A stretch of DNA of 37,713 nucleotides from Anaerophaga thermohalophila DSM 12881 (lineage in GTDB: Bacteria; Bacteroidota; Bacteroidia; Bacteroidales; Marinilabiliaceae), in the NCBI RefSeq assembly GCF_000191885.1, contig NZ_AEWI01000008.1:1-37713 (forward strand). The letters are read 5' to 3'. Shown one piece after another: positions 26,377-35,697 of this stretch. The notes under the pieces are model-generated. The model did no database searches and was not told where the DNA came from. It saw nothing but the letters and a program-made list of their open reading frames with translations. How positions within the stretch are numbered: the stretch's first letter is position 1; the number at the start of each line of letters is the position of its first letter. The position numbers and the translations under genes are program-made.

Positions 26377-28098
26377 TTATAGTTGTGCAGATTTAATTCC
26401 TTCAATATGCGGACCCGAAAGCTCGTCGAAATAGAACTCATGAGTCCCCTCTCCTACACCAGGATTACACATTATCCGTATCACATTATAATACCCGTTG
26501 TTGTAAGGTGAATTTGTAACATCAGGCGTTCCATCAGCAGCACCAGCACCGGCAAAGTCATATTCAACAACTTCCCAGATATTACTTTCCTGGATGGTAT
26601 ATCTCAGTTCAACACCAGTCGTCCATGCATTTCCACCGAGGTCAGTATTCTCCAGCTTCAAAAGAATTTCCTGACCGGCTTCACCATAAACCATTACCTT
26701 AAAGGTACTTCGCTGACGCAAATCGAAGCGGTAACCGGCAGGTAATTGCATATAGGCATTGGCCCATTGCTGATCGGTTTTTGAATATTTGGCAACCATC
26801 GACGATTTGTTGGGATAAACCCTGTCGGGGTTGCTCTCAATAGTAACACCGCAGTCCTGACCTTCAACCGGGAACGTCATAATTTCACTGAAATCGTTGT
26901 AAACAATCATTGCATCGAGCAGGAACGGCTCATAATCGGGATGATTTTGCTCCACATTAATAGTGGTTGGTGATGTCAACGTTTCGTTCGATGCTACAAC
27001 AGTGATGTTAACAGTGTAAGGCGCAGCACGCATGTAAGTTTCCGTGAGGGCTTCTGTATAGTCTGTTGTTTCAAGTACAGTCCCGTTCCCGAAATCAACA
27101 ATAACTTTATTGATACTGATCCCATCGGGGATAGTGACATTGGTAATTCCAACAGAATATTCATTGGTATTACCGGTTTCAGTGACTTCTACCTCATATT
27201 CTACCTGGGGCTTCACGTAACCTTCGGGAATGAATTTGTAATGCCAGGCATTCCCATCTTCACCTTCGGCCACCAGTTCAAGCTTGTTTTCCTGAAGTGT
27301 GAGAACTTGATATTTATTGCCGACAGCTCCTACGTCAAAAATAGGAAATATAGGACCATCGGTTGGAACTAAAGTCAAGTACCAGGTTCCGTCAATCTCT
27401 TCCAGATTCCATGAAGCCGGTTGAGGATCAAAATCAACTTTGTAATCCGCATCTCTTTGCTCAGGATTGGTATATGCCGGGTTGTCGCTCCTGAAATCCT
27501 TCACATAACTCTCGCCATGGTTCTCGTAAATAAACTCAAAACCAATCAGTTTAAAAGTCATGCGATCATCATACAGAACTCCTGTTCCCTGCTTTGCAAG
27601 CGGTACGGCTGCCCACCATTCCAATCCTTCAGAACCGGCAGGGCCAACACCAAGGTGTCCTGCAGCAAGGCTGTCAAGAACCCATGTTTTACCTTCAAGT
27701 GCATCAGCACCTCCCGAAAGAAGTGTCAATTCCTCACTAGCGAGGAATGCATAGTCGGTTTCTTCAGTAGTCAGAACTTTGGTAACCGTCGTAGAGCCTC
27801 CCTGGGTTGCAAGGTTCAGTGTAATTTGATGGTCACCCGGAAGCGGAAATCTCTGTGTTACTTTATTTCCGACTTTTCTGGTACCTGCAATATTCCAGGA
27901 TGCAACTCCCGTTACTGAAGATGTATTTTCGAAGATGTATTTAAACTCATCCTGAGAATCCTGCGTTATGGTAAAATCCACCTGGCTTTCGTCAGGTGCT
28001 TTACCAATATCAAGGGCATCGTCTTCCTGTGGGTCACAGGCAAAAAACAGCAACGATGCCAAGGTTATCATAAAGCCTGTTTTCAATATATTTTTCAT
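26377..28098 (-). CDS. Surface glycan-binding-type lipoprotein of the PUL
   Basis: A 573-residue lipoprotein with Cys21 after LLFFA. An N-terminal PKD-like domain (about 40-110, NTSSVTGVASWNIAG ... HQITLNLAT) is followed by a lipocalin/DUF-like middle part (GKTWVLDSLAAGHLGVGP), a second PKD-like domain (about 310-380) and a C-terminal carbohydrate-binding-like beta-sandwich (about 390-573, with MVYGEAGQEILLKLEN and YFDELSG). Position directly after susD and the modular build fit a SusE/SusF-like surface glycan-binding protein, which holds the polysaccharide at the cell surface. The gene is intact. It has no catalytic motif that I can see. Confidence 0.72.
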   Translation of the reverse strand: MKNILKTGFMITLASLLFFACDPQEDDALDIGKAPDESQVDFTITQDSQDEFKYIFENTSSVTGVASWNIAGTRKVGNKVTQRFPLPGDHQITLNLATQGGSTTVTKVLTTEETDYAFLASEELTLLSGGADALEGKTWVLDSLAAGHLGVGPAGSEGLEWWAAVPLAKQGTGVLYDDRMTFKLIGFEFIYENHGESYVKDFRSDNPAYTNPEQRDADYKVDFDPQPASWNLEEIDGTWYLTLVPTDGPIFPIFDVGAVGNKYQVLTLQENKLELVAEGEDGNAWHYKFIPEGYVKPQVEYEVEVTETGNTNEYSVGITNVTIPDGISINKVIVDFGNGTVLETTDYTEALTETYMRAAPYTVNITVVASNETLTSPTTINVEQNHPDYEPFLLDAMIVYNDFSEIMTFPVEGQDCGVTIESNPDRVYPNKSSMVAKYSKTDQQWANAYMQLPAGYRFDLRQRSTFKVMVYGEAGQEILLKLENTDLGGNAWTTGVELRYTIQESNIWEVVEYDFAGAGAADGTPDVTNSPYNNGYYNVIRIMCNPGVGEGTHEFYFDELSGPHIEGIKSAQL

Positions 28099-28148
28099 TT
28101 TGATTGTCTTTTAGAAATAATAAAACTTAAACCAGAAACATCATTCGT

Positions 28149-29684
28149 TTAATTATATCCGGGATTTTGCTGCAGTTTAAAATCACCCTCGGTCCGGTCT
28201 ATTTCAGATTGCGGAATGGGCAGATATTTTTTATACGGTTCCCAGCTTCTTTGAGTCGAAAATTCCGGAATATCTTCAGTTAATATTTCAGCATCGCCCC
28301 AACGGACAAGGTCCCAGAAACGCATTCCTTCGCCGATAAATTCACGACGACGTTCAAGTTTTATATTCTCCTCGTTTGCAGGTATAGAAACAAAATTATC
28401 ATTCAATGACCGCTTTCTGACTTCATCCAGACACCATTGTGCCGTAATACCCTCAACCGGAGTTACACCATGCATAGCCATCAATTCGGCGGCATTCAGC
28501 AATGTCTCAGCGTAACGGAAAATCCGAAGATTATTTTCGTAGTTGAGATCAACAGTATAAGGTGCTTCGTTGTACCCTTCACGGGCAGCATATTTGGCCA
28601 TAAACAATCCTGTATCCTGAAAACGCTTGGTGTAAGTTCCCTCTTCGAATTGGTTCACCGATGCAGCCAGCCGCTCATCACCGGTTTCGAAAATGCCTGG
28701 AATTTCAGGACGAACCGGTCCAAATCCCCATCCGCCTTTGTAAATATCCAGTCCACTCAAAAGGTCTACGCCATTCAACTCATTAGGCGAGATAAAGGCC
28801 GGAAGGTTTGTTCCGTACCCCTGCCAGGCAGCACCCCAGTCTTTGCCTTCGGGTAAATGATTAACTTCGAAGATTGACTCGTCGCAAAACTCACCTTCTC
28901 GCGGCCAGAGAGAGGCATAATTATCCATCAGATCATAAGCTCCGCTATTAATGATTTTTGCCATATCGGCCAGAACTTCATCGTAGCGTTCCTGATCCTG
29001 TTGATACATCACAACACGTGCTTTTAGCATCATTGCTGCAGCCCGGGTAGCCCGCCCTTCTTCGGCAGCATCTACGCTCATTGGTAATTTTTCACCTTCA
29101 ATGGCATAATCTAGGTCTTCAATCAGCTCAGTATAAATTTGATCTGCTGTATATTGAGGAGCCATATATGGGTCTTCCAGGTCTTCCTCAAAATAGGGAA
29201 TATTACCCCAGAATTTCCAAAGCCAGTGAACGTAGTATGCACGAAGAAAATGTGCCTCGGCACTCAAACGGTTCAAATCTTCTTCATTCACATCTACAGC
29301 ATTTTCACAAGCTATAATGGCATTATTGGCCCGGCTCAAACCACTGTAATAAATGTTCCATAATCCGCCGGGTAGTTCCCTGGGAGAAGCATCCAGCTGA
29401 GAAAGTCGATATAACTGAGCCTGGTCACCGGCGTCACCTCCTCCTTTAAATATGTCGTCGGAACGTAAATCAGACATCAATACAATACTGTTATACTGAT
29501 AATCGGCATAACTATCGAAAAGAAGAATCTGGTAGGCCGATGCCACGTTAGCCTCGATAGCACCTTTGGTGGCCTCTCCGCCTGCCTCTTGCGACGCAGT
29601 AGGATATGCAGTCAGAAAATCTTCGCCACATGATGTAAGTCCTATCAGTGCGGCAAAAGCTACTGTTTTGATATATTTTATCAT
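28149..29684 (-). CDS. susD: SusD/RagB family outer-membrane lipoprotein
   Basis: A 511-residue SusD homologue with a lipoprotein signal ending at Cys19 (LTSC), then GEDFLTAYPTASQ. TPR-like helices include ANNAIIACENA, LSAEAHFLRAYYVHWLWKFWG and ARVVMYQQ. The usual C-terminal signature is ERRREFIGEGMRFWDLVRWG with YLPIPQSEIDRTEG near the end. SusD forms the lid over the SusC barrel and binds oligosaccharide. Its start lies 19 bases after the susC stop, so both are in one transcript. Intact. Confidence 0.95.
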   Translation of the reverse strand: MIKYIKTVAFAALIGLTSCGEDFLTAYPTASQEAGGEATKGAIEANVASAYQILLFDSYADYQYNSIVLMSDLRSDDIFKGGGDAGDQAQLYRLSQLDASPRELPGGLWNIYYSGLSRANNAIIACENAVDVNEEDLNRLSAEAHFLRAYYVHWLWKFWGNIPYFEEDLEDPYMAPQYTADQIYTELIEDLDYAIEGEKLPMSVDAAEEGRATRAAAMMLKARVVMYQQDQERYDEVLADMAKIINSGAYDLMDNYASLWPREGEFCDESIFEVNHLPEGKDWGAAWQGYGTNLPAFISPNELNGVDLLSGLDIYKGGWGFGPVRPEIPGIFETGDERLAASVNQFEEGTYTKRFQDTGLFMAKYAAREGYNEAPYTVDLNYENNLRIFRYAETLLNAAELMAMHGVTPVEGITAQWCLDEVRKRSLNDNFVSIPANEENIKLERRREFIGEGMRFWDLVRWGDAEILTEDIPEFSTQRSWEPYKKYLPIPQSEIDRTEGDFKLQQNPGYN

Positions 29685-29703
29685 AACTATATTCTTTTAA
29701 ATG

Positions 29704-30240
29704 TTAGAATGTAATATTTGCTCCTACCGAGATGGTTCGTGCCTGCGGATAGATACCGCGGTCGACACCAATAGTGGTATAATCGCCTGATGCAATTTCA
29801 GGATCGAATCCATCGTAGTCTGTCAGAGTAAAAAGATTCTCAGCAGAAACATACAATCTCAAACGCTGTATGGAAGCACCTCTCAAAATATTCTGAGGTA
29901 AAGAATATCCAAGTTGAATATTTTTCAGCCGAACAAAAGAGCCGTCTTTGATGTAAAGTTCGGAAGACCGCCAGTTGCTGTTCGGATTCTCACGGGTTAC
30001 ACGTGGAATCCAATTGGAAGTTCCTTCACCAACCCAGCGTTCAAGCACCCATGACGGACGGTTCATGGCAGGAATATCACCACGTTGCGAATAATCGAAA
30101 ATATCGTTGCCATAGCTGCCCTGGAAGAACATAGAGAGATCAAAGTTTCTCCACTCTGCATTTATATTAAGACCAAAGGTCCAGTCGGGCATTCCCTTTC
30201 CAATCTTGGTGCGGTCTGCATCATTAATCTGATCATCGTT
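29704..30240 (-). pseudogene. C-terminal part of SusC, after a +1 frameshift
   Basis: This frame continues SusC with NDDQINDADRTKIGKGMPDW and the last beta-strands (FQGSYGNDIFDY ... SLPQNILRG ... TISVGANITF). The terminal phenylalanine is the usual outer-membrane barrel ending. It is separated from the main part by one extra base at about 30239-30245. The Met at 30192 is internal, so independent translation is unlikely. Confidence 0.88.
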
Positions 30241-32836
30241 TATTTATGTCAAGGAATCTGACGTCTCCTGGTTTTGCATTTTGCCCGTAAGTCTCATTAT
30301 ATTCTGCAGCCTCAGCTTCATTCTGAAGAATGCCTCCCACTTTGTATCCATAAAAGTATGGGAAAACTTCACCGTTTTTACCTTTTACAAAGTCTCCAAC
30401 TCCGGTAGCACCAGCACTCTGGTAGATTTGCTCACCCGACTCATTACCCATATCAATGAGTTCGTTTTGCAGATATGAGGCGTTTCCGCTGACAGTATAT
30501 TTAAAATCACCAACACGTCCGTTGTATGTCAACTCAAATTCGAGACCACTGTTTTCCATTTCTCCGGCATTGGCAATGGGTGCACCTTTCCCCACATAAG
30601 CAGGAATAGGCTGATCCATCAACATTCCGTCGGTGGTCTTTTTGAAATAATCGAACCCAAAAATCAGAGCACTATCGAAAAAACGTGAATCAAATCCAAT
30701 GTCAATTTGTTCGGACTCTTCCCACTTAAGATCCGGATTGGCAATACGGGCAGGGCTGGCACCATATTGCATGGCTGAATAATCACCTGAACCGAAATAG
30801 TAGTTTTGGTTTCCGTTCATCAAAGAGGTATAGGCAAAGTTACCAATCCTCTCATTCCCGTTTTTACCCCAGCTAGCACGTAATTTCAGGTAGGTAAACC
30901 AACCGGGACGGCCATCCAAGAACGACTCGTTGGTAACATTCCAGCCAACAGAAAATGAAGGAAAAACAGCCCACTTATTGTCAGAACCAAAATGAGAGGA
31001 ACCATCACGACGAACCGTTGCCTGGAACATATATTTCTCATTGAAGTTATAATCGACACGACCAAAATAGGATGCCAGTGTTTCAGAAGAGAAACCGCCA
31101 GTTCCACCTGCTACACGCTCATCATCGCGATCGGCTATGGCGTAATCGATAACTGCCTTATCAGGGTTGTTCTCCAACAGGTCATAATCGTCACCATACA
31201 ATTCCCTGAGTTTATATTCTTGTGCCGACTGGCCAAGCAATACGGTAAGGTTATGAATTCCGTTAAAGCTTTTCGAATAGGTAAGTGTATTTTCTAACTG
31301 CCATTTGAAGCCACGGTGCATATTGGAATATACATGACTTCGGGTAAAGTCTTTTCCCTGGGTAGCCAGAAAATGTTCAAAAGTGTACCCGTCATTGCCC
31401 CAGAAAGCAAGATCAACGCCATAACTTGATTTAAACTTCAGGCCTTCAACAACGTCGAGTTCGCCCCAAAAAGATGAAACAAACTTGTCGGAATTGCCCT
31501 GGCTTCCCGTAGGCGCGTCAAGCATGGCCACCGGGTTGGCAATCTCTTGAAATCCTGAAGGAGGGATGGAATATACCCTTCCCTGATCATCTGTGACGGC
31601 AGTAGGATGGTCTGCCAATACCTGTTCCGGATTCGTTGAATAAACAGGAATTGTCGGGTTAAATGCCAATGCACTTCCCAACACAGAACCATATTCCGAG
31701 TTGGTCTCGATACCCGATGACTTTATCCTTGAGTAACCGGCATTTACACCCACTTTCAGATTGTTCAGGAACCAGCGATCGGCTTCAAAAACATTATACG
31801 TGTTATTGGTCCGTATACTATAACGCTTATAATTAGAGCGATCGTAGTTACCCCCAACAATACCTTCCTGATTAAAATACCCGAAAGAAACAAAATAAGT
31901 TGCCCTGTCGTTACCACCACTCACACTAATTTGATGATTCTGAACAGGTGCATCGTAATTGAAGGTTTCATCCTGCCAGTCGGTTCCTTCTCCGACATTG
32001 GCTATTTCCTCCTGTGTATAACGAGGTGCATTGCCATCATTCAGCAATGACTCATTCATTATCACCATATATTCACGGGCATTCAGGACAGAACGCTTTT
32101 TCCATGGATTCTGCCAGCCATAAGAAAAGTCATAATTAATACGGGCGTCTCCGCTTTTCCCCGACTTTGTAGTAATCAGGATAACACCATTAGCTGCACG
32201 TGTTCCGTATACTGCAGCTGAAGCAGCATCTTTCAGGACTTCTACCGATTCAATATCGGTCGGATTCAGAAAATCGATACCACCATCAACGGCCATCCCG
32301 TCAACAATATAAAGAGGTTCGCTGTTATTAATTGTGCCAACACCTCTGATGCGCACTTTAGAATCAGAACCGGGTTGTCCCGAACTCTGAGTGATCTGAA
32401 CTCCCGAAACTTTTCCTTTCAGGACATCTTCAATCCGCGATGGAGTTGTCTTCTCAAGGTCTTCAGAAGAAACACTACTAATAGCAGCGGTTACAACACT
32501 CTTCTTCTGAACACCGTAACCTACTACCACAACTTCATCCAGACCGGTTACTTCTTCTTCCATCCGTACATTGATGGTCGATTGGTCTGCGACAACTTCA
32601 ACGGTCCTCATACCTATAAAAGAGAAAACCATCGTTGCTCCTTCCTGAAGCGTCAACGAATAGTTCCCGTCTACATTGGTAATCGTACCGTTGGTTGTAC
32701 CTTTCTCTACGACGCTCACTCCCGGAATGGGGGAGCCGTCTGATGCGGAGGTTACCTTTCCTGTAACGGTAATCTCCTGTGCGAACAATACTGTTGTCCA
32801 CATCAATAAAAACAAAATTCCTAATGTTTTTCTCAT
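30233..32836 (-). CDS. susC: SusC/RagA family TonB-dependent transporter (main part, frameshifted near its end)
   Basis: An 867-residue reading frame holding most of a SusC protein. Signal peptide about 1-19 (LLMWTTVLFAQ), a carboxypeptidase-regulatory-like N-terminal extension (ITVTGKVTSASDGSPIPGVS), a TonB-box-like GLDEVVVVGYG, the plug (RIRGVGTINNSEPLYIVDGM) and about 20 barrel strands. It imports glycan oligomers across the outer membrane with SusD. As written it stops after FLDINKR (30233). Deleting one base at 30239-30245 restores DINNDDQINDADRT and joins 29704-30240, giving a normal ~1044-residue SusC. Without the last strands the barrel would not close. It is the first gene of the PUL. 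Confidence 0.92.
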   Translation of the reverse strand: MRKTLGILFLLMWTTVLFAQEITVTGKVTSASDGSPIPGVSVVEKGTTNGTITNVDGNYSLTLQEGATMVFSFIGMRTVEVVADQSTINVRMEEEVTGLDEVVVVGYGVQKKSVVTAAISSVSSEDLEKTTPSRIEDVLKGKVSGVQITQSSGQPGSDSKVRIRGVGTINNSEPLYIVDGMAVDGGIDFLNPTDIESVEVLKDAASAAVYGTRAANGVILITTKSGKSGDARINYDFSYGWQNPWKKRSVLNAREYMVIMNESLLNDGNAPRYTQEEIANVGEGTDWQDETFNYDAPVQNHQISVSGGNDRATYFVSFGYFNQEGIVGGNYDRSNYKRYSIRTNNTYNVFEADRWFLNNLKVGVNAGYSRIKSSGIETNSEYGSVLGSALAFNPTIPVYSTNPEQVLADHPTAVTDDQGRVYSIPPSGFQEIANPVAMLDAPTGSQGNSDKFVSSFWGELDVVEGLKFKSSYGVDLAFWGNDGYTFEHFLATQGKDFTRSHVYSNMHRGFKWQLENTLTYSKSFNGIHNLTVLLGQSAQEYKLRELYGDDYDLLENNPDKAVIDYAIADRDDERVAGGTGGFSSETLASYFGRVDYNFNEKYMFQATVRRDGSSHFGSDNKWAVFPSFSVGWNVTNESFLDGRPGWFTYLKLRASWGKNGNERIGNFAYTSLMNGNQNYYFGSGDYSAMQYGASPARIANPDLKWEESEQIDIGFDSRFFDSALIFGFDYFKKTTDGMLMDQPIPAYVGKGAPIANAGEMENSGLEFELTYNGRVGDFKYTVSGNASYLQNELIDMGNESGEQIYQSAGATGVGDFVKGKNGEVFPYFYGYKVGGILQNEAEAAEYNETYGQNAKPGDVRFLDINKR

Positions 32837-32873
32837 AACAAAACTGATTTGGAAATTTTAGTAAAACATGTTG

Positions 32874-32906
32874 CAAACTTATACCCGAATGTTAACTACT
32901 CATAAA
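32874..32906 (-). promoter_or_regulatory. Promoter of the PUL operon
   Basis: On the minus strand, TAAGTTTG (32881-32874) is a perfect -7 TAnnTTTG. A TTTATG (32906-32901) about 19 bases upstream is a weak -33 match, as expected for an activator-dependent promoter. Transcription would begin near 32867, about 30 bases before the susC ATG. Confidence 0.5.
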
Positions 32907-32913
32907 TTTTTAC

Positions 32914-32961
32914 CTCATAAAAAACTCATCGTTATACATTTTTTAACTCATAAAAAACTCA
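32914..32961 (-). promoter_or_regulatory. Two identical 15-bp direct repeats, likely activator site
   Basis: On the minus strand TGAGTTTTTTATGAG occurs at 32961-32947 and again at 32928-32914, start to start 33 bases (about three helical turns). They lie just upstream of the weak -33 element of the susC promoter. A partial copy overlaps the -33 (32899-32907) and another TGAGTTTTATT lies near 33025-33040. The regulator is not in the window; a hybrid two-component or SusR-type activator is the usual candidate. Confidence 0.5.
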
Positions 32962-33147
32962 CCTATTTTATTTCTTTTAATTGTATATCAACTTTTTATA
33001 TTTTACACTTAGTATTCACTTATTTTGTGAATAAAACTCACATTTCTTTTATCAATAATAATTAGATGAATAATGTTTGTTAACATTTCGAAGGAAATTA
33101 CCAATTATAAATGCACAATAACAGGAAGAGATTAATGCTCAAAGCAA

Positions 33148-33253
33148 GTTAAGGTTGAGGTTAAGGTTGAGGTTAAGGTTAAGGTTAAGGTTGAGGTTGA
33201 GGTTGAGGTTGAGGTTAAGAATTCATCACAGAGGACACAGATAACACAGATTT
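33148..33253 (+). repeat. Family D composite repeat: TTRAGG hexamer tract with conserved tail
   Basis: About twelve hexamers, a mix of TTAAGG and TTGAGG, run from 33148 to about 33220. They are followed by AATTCATCACAGAGGACACA and a GATAACACAGATTT tail. The inverted short copy at 16301-16353 has the same order. The tract is in the gap between the PUL promoter and the DUF389 gene (32837-33413), which otherwise shows no gene. Confidence 0.85.
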
Positions 33254-33368
33254 GATTTGGATCATTGTTGAATTATCAATTACCTGCATATCAAACGACA
33301 GACAAGCCATTGCATCTGTAGCCTTACAAAAGAAATAAGTATGCATCGAGGTTTAACGAAATATTGCA

Positions 33369-33399
33369 TTTGATTTGACAGACAGAATTGCTATTTTCA
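33369..33399 (+). promoter_or_regulatory. Possible promoter of the DUF389 gene
   Basis: TTTG (33369-33372), 19 bases, then TATTTTCA (33392-33399), two mismatches from TAnnTTTG. It lies just upstream of the ATG at 33414 and argues against the TTG start at 33375. Confidence 0.35.
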
Positions 33400-33413
33400 G
33401 CCCAAAAAAGAAT

Positions 33414-34439
33414 ATGGCTTTAAGATTAATGGAGGTCGTTGTTCCGAACCAAAGAAAGCAGGAACTATATGGTTTAATCAGGGGAGAATCACTGATTGAA
33501 AGCTGGTACCAGATAATAGATGAAAAACGATATAAGTTATCTTTGTTATTACCGGTTGAAGAGAGCGAAAAACTGATTACCAAACTTGAACGACATTTCT
33601 CGGATACCGGAACATTCAGGATTGTTCTTTATCCGGTAGAAGCAACCATTCCCCGACCAAAAGAACCGGAGCCGGCAGAAGGCCGCGGCTCAACCTCCAC
33701 GAAGGCAGAAAAGACAAAACAGGGACGGATCAGCAGAGAAGAGCTGTATCACGATCTGGTAGATTCCACCAGACTTACCTGGGTATTTGTTGTTTTGATG
33801 CTCGCGTCAACCATTGTTGCTGCAACCGGAATACTTCGTAATAGCGAAGCCATCATAATTGGCTCCATGGTAATTGCACCATTCCTGGGACCCAATGTAG
33901 CATTATCGCTTGCCACCACCCTGGCCGATTTTCGGTTGGCAAAAAACGCATTGCGTGTTACGGCAACCGGCATTGTTATCTCTTTGATATTTTCTGTTTT
34001 TTTGGGCATGATCATTAAAATAGATCCTGGCATTCAGCAGATTGCCTCCAGAACCCAACCCAATCTTGGAGATATAGGCCTTTCTCTGGCTTCGGGCGTT
34101 GCAGGAGCACTGGCATTTACGACAGGCGTTGCTACTGCCTTGGTAGGTGTAATGGTCGCAGTAGCCATATTGCCTCCCCTTGTTGTATTTGGATTGCTTA
34201 TCGGAGCCGGCCTCTGGGGAAATGCTACAGGCGCTCTCCTGCTTCTTCTTATCAATATTATTTGTATCAATCTGGCAGGTGTAATAACATTTGTTGTACA
34301 AGGCATTAAGCCGGCAAACTGGCATGAAGAGGGAAAAGCCAGAAACACTTCAAAAATTGCTATAACAATATGGGCTGTTTTATTGCTGCTTCTTACCTTC
34401 TTTTTGTATTACAGCCACATAAATTTCGACTTTTTGTAA
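33414..34439 (+). CDS. DUF389 family membrane protein
   Basis: A 341-residue protein from the ATG at 33414; the frame is open from a TTG at 33375, but a promoter-like site overlaps that stretch. An N-terminal soluble alpha/beta domain (about 1-78, MALRLMEVVVPNQRKQELYG) is followed by a charged linker (about 79-115) and five or six hydrophobic segments (about 122-335). The segment GSMVIAPFLGPNVALSLATT (150-169) is the DUF389 hallmark. Function unknown; the family is sometimes described as a hydrophobic-domain protein. It is on the same strand as mscS but separated by two family A palindromes. Confidence 0.88.
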   Translation: MALRLMEVVVPNQRKQELYGLIRGESLIESWYQIIDEKRYKLSLLLPVEESEKLITKLERHFSDTGTFRIVLYPVEATIPRPKEPEPAEGRGSTSTKAEKTKQGRISREELYHDLVDSTRLTWVFVVLMLASTIVAATGILRNSEAIIIGSMVIAPFLGPNVALSLATTLADFRLAKNALRVTATGIVISLIFSVFLGMIIKIDPGIQQIASRTQPNLGDIGLSLASGVAGALAFTTGVATALVGVMVAVAILPPLVVFGLLIGAGLWGNATGALLLLLINIICINLAGVITFVVQGIKPANWHEEGKARNTSKIAITIWAVLLLLLTFFLYYSHINFDFL

Positions 34440-34452
34440 ATGATTTACTATT

Positions 34453-34594
34453 GAGTGCGGTATAAAAAGCATATTTTTGTCAAAATCAAGGCGTTTTAAA
34501 TTTTTGTACCGGAGTTAACTTGCTGTTAATGAGGATGCAAAATTTAAAACAACAACGAGTTTGGCAACAAAGATGCTTTTTAGACCGGCCTCAA
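34453..34594 (+). repeat. Family A long palindromic repeat, copy A4
   Basis: A near-consensus copy that begins 14 bases after the DUF389 stop, so it would form the 3' end of that transcript. It is directly followed by a diverged copy in the same orientation. Confidence 0.88.
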
Positions 34595-34598
34595 TATT

Positions 34599-34740
34599 GA
34601 GTGCTTTATGAATAGCATATTTTGTCAAAATCAAGACATTTTAAATGCTTGTAACGAGTTTAAAATGTTGTTAATGAGGATTTAATAATTTAAAAACAAC
34701 AATAAATTCAGCAACAAAGATGCTTTTTAGACCAGACTCA
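34599..34740 (+). repeat. Family A long palindromic repeat, diverged copy A5
   Basis: The same length and order as A4, with many substitutions concentrated in the left half; the right terminal repeat (AAAGATGCTTTTTAGACCAG) is well kept. It ends 25 bases before the mscS ATG, so the element probably supplies the mscS leader. Confidence 0.8.
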
Positions 34741-34765
34741 CTATTAAAAATAAAAACTCAAAGAA

Positions 34766-35596
34766 ATGGAAAATGTTAAGAACTGGTTCAGTAATCCTGA
34801 ACTGATTATGACATTTGTCATAAAATATGGAGGACAACTTTTGTTTGCCATCATAACACTTATTATCGGACTGTGGATAATAAGTCTGCTAATGAAAGGA
34901 ATGAAAAAAATGTTTATTGCCAGAGACGTTGAACCCGGCCTTCAATCATTCCTATTAAGTGTTAGTAGGATCGCACTTAAAATAATGCTGTTCATCAGCG
35001 TTATATCCATGCTGGGCATCCGGATGACTTCGTTTATCGCCGTTTTAGGTGCTGCCGGCCTGGCCATTGGTATGGCTCTGAGCGGTTCACTTCAAAACTT
35101 TGCGGGTGGCGTTATGATTCTTATTTTCAAACCCTTTAAAGTGGGTGATTACATCACCGCACAGGGAGAGTCGGGAACTGTCAAAGAAATTCAGATTTTT
35201 CACACCATTTTAAATTCGCCTGACAAAAAGACCATTATCTTGCCCAACGGAGCACTCTCGACCGGTTCTCTTACCAATTATTCCACCGAACCCCGGCGAC
35301 GGGTTGACTTTACTTTCAGTATCGGTTACGGCGATGATATCGACAAAGCTAAAGAGGTAATAATGGGGATTATTAACCGGGATGAACGGATACTTAAAGA
35401 ACCAGAACCATTTATCGGCGTAATCAATCTTGGCAACAGTTCGGTTGACCTTGTCGTAAGGGTATGGGCTAATGCCACCGATTACTGGGGAATATTTTTC
35501 GATATGCAGGAAACTGTGAAAAAAGAATTTGACAAACAAGGCATTTCAATTCCATTCCCCCAACAGGATGTGCATCTTTATCAGACCAGGCAGTAA
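34766..35596 (+). CDS. mscS: MscS family mechanosensitive ion channel
   Basis: A 276-residue small-conductance mechanosensitive channel, which opens on hypo-osmotic shock. Three membrane segments: about 20-42, 65-85 and the Gly/Ala-rich pore helix about 92-120 (LGAAGLAIGMALSGSLQNFA). Then the cytosolic MscS beta domain (FKPFKVGDYI at 121-130, LPNG) and the C-terminal alpha/beta domain, ending IPFPQQDVHLY. Normal length for the minimal MscS form. Bases 34812-34851 inside it are repeated exactly at the end of the window. Confidence 0.95.
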   Translation: MENVKNWFSNPELIMTFVIKYGGQLLFAIITLIIGLWIISLLMKGMKKMFIARDVEPGLQSFLLSVSRIALKIMLFISVISMLGIRMTSFIAVLGAAGLAIGMALSGSLQNFAGGVMILIFKPFKVGDYITAQGESGTVKEIQIFHTILNSPDKKTIILPNGALSTGSLTNYSTEPRRRVDFTFSIGYGDDIDKAKEVIMGIINRDERILKEPEPFIGVINLGNSSVDLVVRVWANATDYWGIFFDMQETVKKEFDKQGISIPFPQQDVHLYQTRQ

Positions 35597-35697
35597 GCCT
35601 ACAATTGTTTGACAGGCAGACACGAATTAATTTCAAATTCTGATATCATAAATTTTTGCCATTTTTGAAGCCAGGATACATAAAACCGGATTTTTTT

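Noticed and set aside
33148..33220. Telomere-like hexamer tract
   Set aside because: The units are TTAAGG/TTGAGG, not TTAGGG, and lie inside a bacterial contig with a conserved tail; it is an interspersed repeat.
33375..33413. TTG start of the DUF389 gene 39 bases upstream
   Set aside because: A promoter-like TATTTTCA overlaps it, and the ATG at 33414 gives the usual N-terminus (MALRLMEVVVP).
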